Shown here piece by piece: positions 34,094-45,680 of a DNA stretch of 64,000 nt. Source of the stretch: Lactarius indigo. Its lineage: Eukaryota; Basidiomycota; Agaricomycetes; Russulales; Russulaceae. The stretch covers positions 1-64,000 of the forward strand of contig JAFKAC010000151.1 in NCBI GenBank assembly GCA_025766275.1, in the 5' to 3' direction. The notes beneath the pieces are model-generated. The model saw nothing but the letters and a program-made list of their open reading frames with translations. It searched no databases and had not been told where the DNA came from. Within the stretch, counting starts at the first letter, position 1; the number at the start of each line of letters is the position of its first letter. Position numbers and translations under genes: made by a program.

Positions 34094-37000
34094 TTACAAA
34101 CGCCTGCGAAAGAAAAACTTGGCTGGCCCTCGAATACGGAAGATGTAGGTTATTGCATAGACGGCAAATATCTATGCGCTGCATATGAGCTGGCTGTACG
34201 TGCGCGACGCCGTGAATGAGAACGTACGTTGAATCCGACGTATATCCACATGAAACCAAGGTTGCGCCAATGATGACTCCAGAATATACTCGAGTTCGAC
34301 TGTAAGAACTCGTCTGTGGTCCGATACGAACAGAACTGGCAATTGTCCGTGGCATTCGGGTTCGTAACGTATCCACCTGTTGTGCTGATAAATTTGCTCA
34401 GGTACTGTTGACACGTCTGGGCCAGGGGTGGCCTGACAGTAACGTATTCTATCGGTGCGCAGGTGATCTCAGAATGGCCAAGCGCTGAAAGCGCAGTCAG
34501 TACGGAGTGATAGGCAACAAGAGAGCAACGTGCCTTGACTCAACAATCCTTCGACGACGTAAGTGTAAGGTGACGCGCGATACATCCACTTCCACCAGCC
34601 GAGATGTTTGTATGGCTGCAGTACGCCATTGCTACCACCAAGTCAGTGCGAGTCTATCACTTTAAAAATAGAACACAACTGACAAGGTGATGACAAAACT
34701 GAAAAAGAAGCCGAACAATTGCGCGGCAATTTCAGCGTTCGGTGACATGGCAGCAACCCATTGGGCGAACGTAGTGTAGTACATCGGGTACATGATACCA
34801 ACCATCAAATAAGAATACCCCGCGCGGTTTGAGGGGAATCCGACCAGCCAGTACCATATAAGGAAGAATAGAGAAGACCCGATGATGTTGAGAGGGAGTT
34901 CGCCAAGGATTTGTGCAGTAATCAGAGCCGTCCAACTGTACATTCGGCTTGGGCGTTCACGAATCTCATAAACCCATCTGGTCTCGATGAACGGTCCTTG
35001 GATCTGGTTCGATAGCGGCGCGCTCAAGACCAAGCTCATAAACACAGACTGTTCGCAAACGTCGATGAGCCAGTATTAGAAAGGAACTAGCTATGGGGAC
35101 TTACAAATATCTTATTCTGAGTTCCCTGAATGCTGTCCTTAGCCTGGAAGAACGTGAACCCAATGAACAGCGCTGAAACTACGTTTAGCGCAAGCTTGGC
35201 CACCACATAGGTGGGATCACGCCAGTGGCGAATGATTTCGCGTTCCCAGAGCGTCTTGACTTGGAATATCCATGATGTTGAGAACTCCGAGTGCAGCTCT
35301 GTGTCGACCGCATGACGCTTTCGTCCATCCTCGAGCAGAGTCGCGAGCTCATCGTCGACTGCTCGCGCTTGCGGAGAGTTCTTCCATGTGCCATGCCAGT
35401 CAGTATCCGTGGTCGCAGTGGCACCTGCTCCAATGACGTCCAAGATATATTCAGCACTAAAACAACAGTTAGATGGGGATACCACTTTTAATATACTAGT
35501 CGCTCACGGGTTCGCGTCAGGTGGACAAGGATATCCGCCATTCTTCTGGAAATAGCTGAGCAGGGTCGCAGAGTTAGTTCCGATGTCGCCAAAGTAGACA
35601 GTCTGGCCTCCTTTCCGGAGCAACAGAAGTCTGTCAAATTCTTGGAACAACTCCGCTGAAGGTTGGTGGATACTAAAAACCGATCTAAAGTTAGCACACA
35701 AAACGACAAGAATGTTCACATGTGTTAGCCTCACGTGCACAAAATCGCCTGACCGCGATCGGCTAATTCGCGCAGGAAGCTAACGATAGCCCAAGCGCTC
35801 CGTGAATCGAGTCCAGAAGTCGGTTCGTCCAAAAACAGGAGCAATTTAGGCTTTCATGGTGTCATTATCAAGTAGACTTGGGGATTGGGTTCTAGATTAC
35901 GTACTTTGGCCGCGAGCTCCACTCCAATGGTCGTCCGTTTCCGGTGTTCGACACCGAGCGAGCCCACAACAGCATCGGCATATTTCTCTAGGCCGCACAT
36001 TTTAAGAACCGTGTCGACGCTAAACACAGTCGGTCGATACGGGCTTAGAGATCCTTGTCAGCGATCACTCACTATGCTTCTTTCTCTTTGAGAGGTACCG
36101 TGGGTGGCTGTCGTAGTTTGGCGGAGAAGAGTAGGGCTTCGCGGACGGTAGCCTGAGCCAAATGTGTATCCATCTGTTGAACGTACCCTCTGTGGCAACC
36201 CGGCGGGTGAGAATCGGAATGAAAGACGAAACAGAATTCAAGCTCACGTCTGTGCTTGGAAATCGCTCGGTAAGGGGAACCCGTTAACCAGCCTCTCGCC
36301 GCCGACAACACCAGCCGCTTGGCGCTCTGCGAGGACATTCAACAGCGTGGTCTGGAGATAAAACATGAGCACAGATTTGCGTTTCCATATTTGGAGTCGA
36401 CTAACCTTCCCTGCTCCCGATTCTCCCATGAGGGCTGTGAGCTTCCCAGGTGCAACGTAGCCAGAAACGTCCTCCAGGAGGCGACGGGTCTCGCCCTTTC
36501 CTAGTCGAACGTCATATTTGAGGTGCCTCCACGTGAATACATCCGACATCATGGGAACGGCGACATCCATGTCAGATTTCCCACTCTCACCACGCGTCTC
36601 CTCGATCACACCTCGCGACTCTGGAACGCCTTTCTCCTCATCAACCGTCCCGGCTTTCTCTTGGGCGCCGTGCGCGACCGGAGCTTTCGTCCCTCGCTTA
36701 AAGAGTGTAACGTTCGTCTCGCCAGACAAGCGCGTGTTGTACTCGGTGAAAAAGAGAAGTGCTGCGACAAATGCAACGCCAAAAGCGATGACGATGCCGT
36801 AGTTCTAATGCAACGTCAGCCATTACGGACATCATTGGTTTTCTAAGCGCCACGTCACTTACCCGCCAGATATGGCTGTAGGAATAGTTGTACGATAATG
36901 CGATGAAACGATTGCCATCCACGGTGCTTTGGCCGGGGATAGAGCCAACAGCCCCGCAAACTTGGTTCGTCAGCGATACGTTCTCGTATCCAATACCGCT

Positions 37001-39565
37001 CGGTACGAGGTTTGAGCATGTCCCATTGAGCGTGTGGAACTCGTTGGCCATAATTCCCTCAAAGCCGTACCTGACCGGCTGTCCAGGTATAAGTGCTAGA
37101 AAGAGCCCTGACTGATGATCACTCACGTTGATGTACGTGATCCACTTCAACGCGCCAATCATCGAAGGCTTCGGGATTGTATATCCAGTGTAGAGGACAA
37201 GTACAAGCAACATAATGCCGGCAATTGTCTGTGCAGGCGCTGGGTCTCCAAGAGCCGCTGCCACGCAGCGGAACCATGCCTTCATTACCAAGGCCACGGT
37301 GAAGATAAATAGGAAGAATGTGCTACGACGGGTTCATGAGTCACTGAAACGAGATGAGGTAGAAATAACTACTCACAAAAATTGGCTCGCAGAAGCCTGC
37401 AAACCAACCATGAAGTATAGGATGATGGAGAACACCATGATCGTAACGAAGGTGATTGGCACGTCGACGATGGTGAGAGCGACAGCTTCGATAAACGGAT
37501 GGTACATGGCGGCTCGGGCGTGTTTTACCACAATGGGCCGCTGTGCGAAGAGAGCTGGGATCTCAGCAATTGAAGACAAGGCCGACCAAAGAAAGGCGCT
37601 AGCGAAATGGGTAGGTTATTGGGCAAAAGGCGGGGGAACGGCATGTGATGACGCACAAGAAGAGAATGCCCCCGCGCGAGAAGTACTGTGATGTCTCATC
37701 TTTCAACCTAAAAAAGACTGAACCATTGATAAGAGCCTGCACGATGAACGTACTATCTTGAGTTAGTACAGAATATTAGCTCGGCCCGTTAGATAAGAAT
37801 ACGTACACGAGGACAATCAACTCAGGCGCAATGTGGCCGCGCAAAATCTGCAGGCGGCGCAGCATGACGGCGCGAGCCTGCATGGGGATAGATATCGTGT
37901 AGGGACTCCCCTTGCGCTGCGTAGTCGCATGTTCCGCCATTGCGCTCTCCTTGTACGCAAGGGCACGCTCAGGGTGGCCAACAAACTCCTTGAAGTACGC
38001 GTCCATATCCATGCGATTCGCTACACTCGCTTCGGATGCCAAGAACGCAGAGGCGAATTCGGCAGCCGTCTGCGGTACGGGTCCTCTGAAGTCTCCGCGG
38101 ACCGTGCGCGCGAGAGGATCCGTAACTAGAACAAAGAGGGAATGCTGAGTGAATATATATATATGAAAGCACGCGACATACCAGCAGCAAGGAAATCCGG
38201 GGTAGTCTGCCGGTGTGCAGGTTCAAACCCAAGGTCGATGAAATATTGCCGAGCCTGATCTGCCCGCCCGAAGTACGCCATCCTGCCTTCATAAATCACG
38301 CAGACTTTGTCGAAATGCCGATACAACGACTCCGCGGCCTGATAAATCGACACGATGGTGGACGTATGCGCCACATCGGTTGCTATGCGTAGTGCTCGAA
38401 CAAACTCGAGGGCCGTCGAAGCGTCGAGACCTCGAGTAGAACTGTGATAGGAAATGATATCAAGCATGGCCGAAAACTATTGCGAGAATACTTACTTGTC
38501 CCATGCGGTGATGCTGGAATGAAGGGTCAATGCCTCACTTATAGAAACACGCTTCTTCTCGCCGCCAGATACTCCACGGATAGCCGCATCACCAACAGGC
38601 GTGTTCTTTACATGGCGCAAACCGAAAACGGTTTGCGTGATGTCCATGATGTTCTTGACGTAATAGCTACGCGGGTGCTCCTCGAAGCGATTGTGAGGCG
38701 CACGCATTTTGGCGGCAAAGCGGAGAGTTTCATCAACGGTGAGCGTGGGGAAATGTATATCGTCCTCAGGAGAATAGACGACATCGCCACGGTAGTGCTT
38801 AGCAATGTGTTCTGGTGTGAACGAATCATAATGCACTTCGCCTTCCACAAGATGGTACTCGGCTCGCTGGTTCGTGAGCGTTTTCAGTAAGGTGCTGCAT
38901 CCTGACCCTGGGTTGCCTAGAACGACTGTGGTTATTTGAGAAAATTGTGTCCGACGCGTGGCAAAAGTAAAGAATACATACGCAGCATTTCCCCTGGGCG
39001 TACAACGCCTTCGAAACCACTGAGGATATCGCGTAATGGCGGATGGCGTAAGGCCTGAATCTTTTCGAGGACGACCTTAGGGTTGAAACAAGAGCCAATG
39101 GTAGCCTGGTAGTTTGTGGCAGCACCCAAGCCAACGACGCGGAGGTCCTTGAACATGACGCCAAGCTCTCGCGACTGAATACCTGCACGGTCCCGTCTAA
39201 GGTCCCATTAAGCGATGATATCGGCAAGCTGGGGTTTGGACGTACTTCTTCATGATAGTGCGAAGCGTTTTCCCGAAATCAAAGGGCCCGGTAGCAGGGA
39301 CCGAAAGCGTCTCCGATGACTCCAAGGGCACAGTTCCTGGACCACGCGCGGACTCGGAGAGGTGGGTGAGGGTGCGTCGAAGCTGGTTCGCACCCTCTTG
39401 GTCAAAGTAACTCACTGGAACATGCGAACGTGATGAGTTTCCTTGGGGTCTTGCTGTCCGAGGAACGATTGGTGTAGAAGGGCCAATGACTTGGGCGTCC
39501 TCAGGGGCAAGTGGTAGGGAGCTGACGCTCTGGTCATGCTGCAAGACTTCCTGTAAGTTGGACAT
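34094..39565 (-). CDS. Full-size PDR-type ABC transporter (ABCG), tandem copy 2
   Basis: Paralogue of the gene at 27,620-33,034, in the same orientation and about 6.5 kb upstream. It starts at 39565 ([17 protein letters not shown]) and has a longer N-terminus including [20 protein letters not shown], as usual in PDR proteins. NBD1: [25 protein letters not shown], and AWDN then STRGLDAS across an intron. TMD1 contains [20 protein letters not shown] and [23 protein letters not shown]2: GESGAGKTTLLNVL and [18 protein letters not shown]2 contains [15 protein letters not shown] and ends [24 protein letters not shown], stop 34,094-34,096. The exon plan is identical to copy 1. Stretches including introns are almost identical to copy 1 (35.5-36.35 kb against 29.03-29.88 kb) while others have diverged, which suggests gene conversion. 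Substrates are unknown. Confidence 0.93.
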
Positions 39566-40339
39566 GGGGTATTGGTTGCACAGAAAGGAGCGAGCGGGTT
39601 TCCAAGGGGAGGATGCTCATTTAATTCCGCCGGGGGGAGAGGGTGGTTTAAAAGGTATACAAAGTGAACAACAGCGCAGCGACACCTCGTTGAGTTCCGA
39701 AATTCGCCATCGCTGTCCAAAGCATCAAATACCGTGGCTACACATTTGCGAATCTGAAAGATCGCATTTGGATCGAACGGACAAGGGCCCCTTACCGCAT
39801 CTGGTAGCAAGACGACACAAGCCGGCGACGGACTACTTACGCCTCCTTGCGGCTTCCCAATGTACGGCTAACAGCGTAATGTCGATGATGTGAAGGGCAC
39901 GCTTGTCGCAGCTCATTGTGCGGCTCGGTCGTAATGCCGGCTCGCCAGGTCAGTCAGGGCCTCAGTTGTCGCTTTTCGGCATCCAGTAAGTTACGCGCTG
40001 ACAAAAGCAAGCGCCTAGATATCACGTAGTATTCTTGATCAGCAAAGTAATTCCGCTTTTTTCTTTTTTTTTTTTTTCTTTTGAAAAAGGGTTTTTCCTT
40101 GATGCGAGCGATGGGGGCACGAATAAATATGCGCGGGACGGCGCGGACCACTCCCTTTTTCGCGCAAAGCGGTACATTACACGAATGGGGACTGAATGGG
40201 GTAGGTCGGGGAAACGGAGTCACGGTCCTGTCTCGGCTTCGCACGTGAACAGAGGACACGAAAACTGGCAGTCACATGATCCAGCGCGAGTCGCGTTGGA
40301 CTGAACCCGTCCGAATCCGAGTCTTTGATCTCCCAAAAA
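39566..40339. other. Divergent promoter region between PDR copy 2 and PIF1
   Basis: The left half matches the upstream region of PDR copy 1. A T-rich run lies at about 40,057-40,085. The last 150 bases lead into the PIF1 start. No gene is seen; short frames on both strands have no family features. Confidence 0.45.
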
Positions 40340-42372
40340 ATGAACAAGTCAACAAAAAATCAGACTTCAAAGCGCAAGTCAACAGGCGCACTTGAAGACG
40401 CTCGTAGCGCAAAGCAACCCAGGCTGACAATTGGTTCTTTTTTTTCGCCCAAAGTCACAGTACAACTAGGCTCGGGACTCGACGGTGTGGCTGGGGGTGT
40501 CAAAGAGAAGGCGCTCGATGTGGTACTGAGCGACGAACAGATGAGGGTAATGAGGATGGTAGTCGAGGAAGGAAAGAACGTCTTTTTTACTGGTTCGGCA
40601 GGTACACTTGAATGCATTTTCTCTTAACTCTGCGAGGATTGTGTTGACGGTGCCACGGTCCTTGTAGGTACTGGAAAGTCATTACTTTTGAAAGCTATCA
40701 TTGCGGCGCTCAAAAAGAAGCACGCAAAGATGCCCAATGTCGTCTCGGTCACTGCTAGCACTGGTATGGCGGCTTCCAACATTGGAGGTACGTACTTCAC
40801 TGAATCAAGTCACCAGTCGCCCATTTTTGTTAAACTCTAACAGGCATGACACTACACTCGTGGGGGGCGATCGCACCCACGGTTGACAACATCGACAAGC
40901 TCATCCGCTCCATCAGGACCGCACGTCCGGCTCTCCTTCGCTGGAAGACGACTCAAATACTCGTAATTGATGAGGGTACGTTATTCTCCGAGCGAGTGAA
41001 GGAGTTGCCACTGAATTGGAGACAGTGTCAATGGTGGATGGTCACTTGTTCGAGAAAATAGCCGCCATTGCCACTCAACTCAGGAAGAAGACAGACAGGC
41101 CATTTGGAGGCATCCAGGTAGGCCCACTTTCATCCGGAACGTCTAACTATCATAGTGACAGTTATGCAGCTTGTTGTCACTGGCGACTTCTTCCAGCTGC
41201 CCCCCGTGACCGAAGGTAGCAAACAGCCTTTCTTCGCATTTGAGTGCGAAGCATGGAAGGCCTGCATTGAACACACTATCTCACTAACGCGAGTCTTCAG
41301 GCAGAAGGACAACAGTTCGTGTTTCCGTACTATTGGCTGGTGTTATAACTCAACTTTTCATAGAGTTCGTTCAACTCTTGAACGAGCTGCGTCAGGGCTC
41401 TATCACTCCGCTCGCGATCGAGTCCTTCCGCGCACTTTCCCGCCCTATTATGTCCAACGACACCATTCTTCCGCCGACAGAGCTCTTCTCCACACGCCAT
41501 GAAGTTGAGCGCGCCAACTCTACTCGCCTTGCCGCGCTGCAATCACCACCTGTCGCCTTCGATGCGCGTGACTCGGGTTCCGCGGCACCAGAGAAGCGCA
41601 AGGCAGTGTTGGCAAACATGAGGGTGCCTGAGCGTCTCATCCTCAAGCAAGGTGCACAAGTCATGCTTGTCAAGAACATCGACGACCGACGAGGGCTGGT
41701 GAACGGTGCAGTCGGACGTGTGCTTGGTTTCTTTGCAGCTCCACGTGGCAAGTCAGAAGGCGTAATAACCAACGTAGAAATTTCGGAAGACGGTAAGAGC
41801 GTTGTGTTCGCGGGGGCGGGGAAAGAAAACGTGAAGCCTGGATCCACTGCTCCTGCGAGAGAGCCCCAAAAGGAGGGCAAGAAGCCAGCTGCGGATGCAG
41901 AGCTGTTCCCCCTTGTAGAGTTCCCGACGCCGACGGGCAGGGAAACGGCACTCGTAACTCGAGACGAATTTCGCATCGAAGACAATGAGGGTGTTGTTTT
42001 AGCCCGGAGAGTCCAGGCAGGCATTCTTTTCATCCAATAGTGATGCTCAATGACGTATATACGTTATCAGGTTCCCCTCATTCTCGCGTGGGCCATCTCC
42101 ATCCATAAGAGCCAAGGTCAGACGATACAGCGCGTCAAGGTCGATCTCGGTCGTGTATTTGAGAAAGGACAAAGCTATGTTGCGCTTTCTCGCGCTGCGA
42201 CGATGGAAGGCTTGCAAGTCCTCCGCTTTGATCCTAAGAAGGTGTCCTTTCCCCTTTGCCTTCGTTGAGGTGTATCATGGCTGACGTTGGTCGGTCGCAC
42301 CGGCCCCAGGTTTCTGCGCATCCTAGAGTCATCGAATGGAACAAGACGGTAGAGAATCTCGCGTGTGATTGA
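40340..42372 (+). CDS. PIF1: PIF1-family 5'-to-3' DNA helicase
   Basis: PIF1 helicases unwind DNA 5'-to-3' in nuclear and mitochondrial genome maintenance. The ATG is at 40,340 ([16 protein letters not shown]). Motifs in order: motif [15 protein letters not shown], split by an intron inside the codon for the second glycine; Ia [15 protein letters not shown]; the PIF1 signature [11 protein letters not shown]; motif [19 protein letters not shown]; motif [45 protein letters not shown]; then the C-terminal [17 protein letters not shown] and motif [11 protein letters not shown] final exon reached by splicing at about 42,309 codes for [20 protein letters not shown], stop at 42,370-42,372. At about 600 residues it is compact for the family. 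[12 protein letters not shown] near residue 33 resembles a PCNA-interacting peptide. All introns are about 45-60 bases. Confidence 0.93.
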
Positions 42373-43540
42373 TGTCATAATGTTTGTTGCAGCACGCATG
42401 GACGATACCCGTAGGTGTTCAATACTTACACCCAAAACCGAAAGCTCAGCGGTGTTGATGAATAGGGACAATAGGCCTGGTCGCATTATTTTTATGTTCA
42501 GAAGACTTGAAGACAATAACCCTCGACTTCAATCAGTGGATCCTTGTGTGTAATTATCGTGCTTTGTATTCGCTGGCTCTTCGAGGAAGAGATTTGTACA
42601 ATTTCTTGGTCTTGGCAGCTCGCGCACAAGACATTGTATCTGCGTATAAACCTTGTATCAAGCGTCTAATTACAGTACACTCGAGAGTTCCATCTCAGGT
42701 TCTCTGTGCCGGGGCTGGCCATTCAGTCGTATCTGTTTTTCCCGAAGTGGGGTCTGGAACGACAATAGGATATGTGAGAACCTGTAACGAGCTCGGTTGG
42801 TAGCCCAAGCGGCGCGCATGACTCGGATATTATAGGTGAGGACAGCGCATTGATGAAAGCTCGCTAGCGATACAGACCCGGGGCGCCTCCTTCTGAGCCT
42901 GTTCCGCTCTTTGGGTTCGTTGGTTCGTACCCAGTCAGGTTTCACTCAACAATCGTGGAGCTCACTCGCGCCACGAAGTACACAGGTACGTCACGGTCGC
43001 CCCTTCGATTATTGCCGGGGACGAATCACCGTTTTTCACGCCGTTTTCATCACCATCACCTGGTGTTCTTATTTATCTCGGACGCAACATTAGGATCAGG
43101 CATGGAGTGACGCGGAAAATCAAGTTCTTGGAGTGACGGATATTAATCAAACGGTGGATAGAACCACGTTGACTCAGTGTTGGAGCTACAGTAACGACGA
43201 CACAGATATTGAATAACATTTTCGAGACCGACAGGAGTATGGAACGAGTCACAAAATCTTCTTTCGTTTTCCGTGTTTCTTCTGTAACCGCATACCCGGT
43301 CAACCCGTCGTTTTCCCTTTATCCTTTCTGCTCGCTCTCCGGCGTCTCCGCCTACCCCTTTCTGTCTCCGGCAATTCTCTCTCGACGGTTGGCTCAGCAA
43401 CCGAGAGCGCTTCTGTATCGTCCGCCATGGCACGTCCACTGGCACTGCCCACCGGAGTTTCTAGCAGGCGCTCTTCGTCCTTGTCTGCAGATCCTAGGTT
43501 CGGATTAGTTTTTGCGAAGACGCGATGTTAATGCAGGTCA
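42373..43540. other. Intergenic region between PIF1 and UVE1
   Basis: Mostly non-coding. 43,280-43,426 is pyrimidine-rich and leads to a 34-codon frame (ATG at 43,427 in GCCATGG context, MARPLALPTGVSSRRSSSLS, stop at 43,529-43,531). This frame ends just before the convergent UVE1 stop. It could be a small gene or the first exon of one, but no family was recognised. Confidence 0.35.
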
Positions 43541-45485
43541 CTAACTCCTGGCCTTCTTACGCGTCCTCACTGCGCTTCTGTCCTTACTGCTCGCTGGGTC
43601 TGCATGCTCCGGGCGCAGATTCTTCCAGATAACTGGCGCGAGGTCATATATGCGATACAGCTGGAAGACTGCTTGCTCCTTGTCCTTGGCCTCGATCATC
43701 AGATCGACCCACTCTCTTTCTCCAGGCGCACGCCACCACCAGCCAACGCCTTCTGCCTCTAACTCTGTCGGGAGCGCATCACAGCGCCGCGCGTGCGCAC
43801 GTTTTTCCATTACTGTAGATGCGCCTGGTCGTGGGGACGACAGATGTTGCTTCGGCTTGATTCCCTTCCTGTGCCAAATATTATTGATGCGTGGTACGAG
43901 AGCTGTCAAGGGTTCAGACGACGGCTGGTGCAAGGAAATCAGCTTTATTGATCAAAAGGTGTACCGAGGCAAAACTTGCGTAAATCCAATCGTGATGATA
44001 GTCGAGCTGGTGAGGCATATAGCTATAGTTCTCGTCGAGTGCAGGAGGACTCACAACGATAGGCAGGTCTAGCTCGTCGCTTATAGGGAGAAGGTCGTCG
44101 ACATTGTAACACATCTTAACAGAATAGAATAAACATGAGTCTCGCTTTCGTAAAATCATGAGGCTGACTTCGTCGTTCTCGATGACTAGGCGTGCCTTGA
44201 TGTCATCAGAGAGCAAGGTCCTATAGTTCTCCTTGAAGCGAGCCAAGGTCACTTCTTTGTTACCGTATACACCCTGTCGCTCGAGATCAGTCTTCTGCGC
44301 TCCAGGGGTGACCCAATACGAACACCAATGTGAATTATGATGACACCGTCCCTCCCGATGCCCATATAATTCAAGAGAGAACAATGGTCTGAAAATAGTG
44401 TGTGGGCCGTATTGAAGAACAGAGACCTTCCAGGCACACCTACAGTGCAATTCTCGAACTGATGCGTCCACGACGTTCTGTTTGGGAGAGCCGATCTGAG
44501 TAAACTACAAGGGGACAACGGTGAGGGGATAATCAGACCAAAGCTGTTCGGCAATTAGCCCACCTGACCGGGGTGTAAAGTCATTCGGTGGCCATATAGG
44601 TTCGCAAGATTGCCAGCGGTCTAAGCAATTCAACATTCTAGCTCTCAAAGCAGGCGAAAACACGCTCACTTCCAGCTCGGCGGCGGCGTAGTCCAGATTA
44701 TATCCATATTTATCGTGGGACGCAAAGGGAAAGAGCTCCGAGGAAATGCGCATGAAGCGAATCCTTAACGAAGCCATCAGCATTTATTGTTTGTTTGTTT
44801 TTTTACTAGCGGGAAGGCAAATGTGATGACTGACCCGTTTTCTTCGTTCCACTGAGTGGGGAAGTCGTAGTGACATCAAGCAGTAGCTGGCAGAACTTAC
44901 CTGAATAAGCTTTGCGAGGTCTTTGACATTTCGAATGCCAAGATCTTTGGCGAAGTCGAGTCCACGTTTGTGAATCGTGTCTATTCGGCAAGTTCTGGTG
45001 GACTTAGTAAGCATCATGCGAGGGGCAGCCTGAGTACGAGGTATGACAGTGACCCACCGGCTACAAAAAATAGGATCGGGTTTCGAGATTCGGAGTATCG
45101 TGTTGAGGCAGGCCTTTTACATCACATTCAATTAAAAACCAGAGGGTGGTCGGGCAGTGACACTGGCAGAGGGTACTACGCACATAGCCAAGTCGCCCTA
45201 AGAAAGAGGACCCCGGCTTTCAGCAGCTAATATGAAAGGTAGGCACCATGAAACAAGACCTCGGTATGTAGTCGTCCTCGACTCAACAGGAGGGATGTCA
45301 TAAACGACTGTCAGTGGCTCGACAACCTTGGTCTTGCGACGGCGCTTTCTCGGGGGCGATCGAGGTTGTTGTTGGTCTTCGGATTCGAGCTCTGTCAATG
45401 GGCTTTCTGATCGTTCGCTTCTTTGCGAAAATCCTTTAGTCTGCATGGTGGCTAATGATGACAGTCTCCTTGCTCGAGTCGCCAT
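43541..45485 (-). CDS. UVE1: UV-damage endonuclease (UVDE/Uve1 family)
   Basis: UVDE enzymes nick DNA immediately 5' to UV photoproducts and start an alternative excision repair pathway; the fold is a TIM barrel with two or three metal ions. It starts at 45485 (MATRARRLSSLATMQTKG), followed by a basic N-terminus (SPPRKRRRKTK, probable nuclear signal). The catalytic domain, read through about 11 introns, runs RLGY-ACLNTILR, CSR-TCRIDTIHKRGLDFAKDL, IRNVKDLAKLIQWNEENG, IRFMRISSELFPFASHDKYG, AELETAGNLANLYGHRMTLH, PGQFTQIGSPKQNVVDASV, RDGVIIIHIGGVYGNKE, ARFKENYRTLLSDDIKARLV-IENDE, VLDYHHDWIY and HRKGIKPKQHLSSPRPG. The end is EAKDKEQAVFQLYRIYDL plus a basic tail (TRKKARS). One intron (43,925-43,979) appears to use a GC donor (GCAAGT). 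Metal-binding His, Asp and Glu residues lie in the expected segments. Confidence 0.92.
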
Positions 45486-45680
45486 TTGGTTCAGTTGACA
45501 GTTGGAATGGATTTGTGGTTCACATTTCGATCTTAGCCTCAGATCGGAGCCCCTGACGCTGCCGTGACTTGACCACCAGTCCCTGTGCGCTGAGAGATGC
45601 AATGTAAGAGACCGGACGAGATTAATATTATTATGCGATGATACAAAAAAGCGAGCGAGTACACAAGCAGCTGAGCCATG

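Noticed and set aside
41392..42033. Minus-strand 213-codon frame within PIF1
   Set aside because: Antisense of the long PIF1 exon, which carries the helicase motifs on the plus strand.
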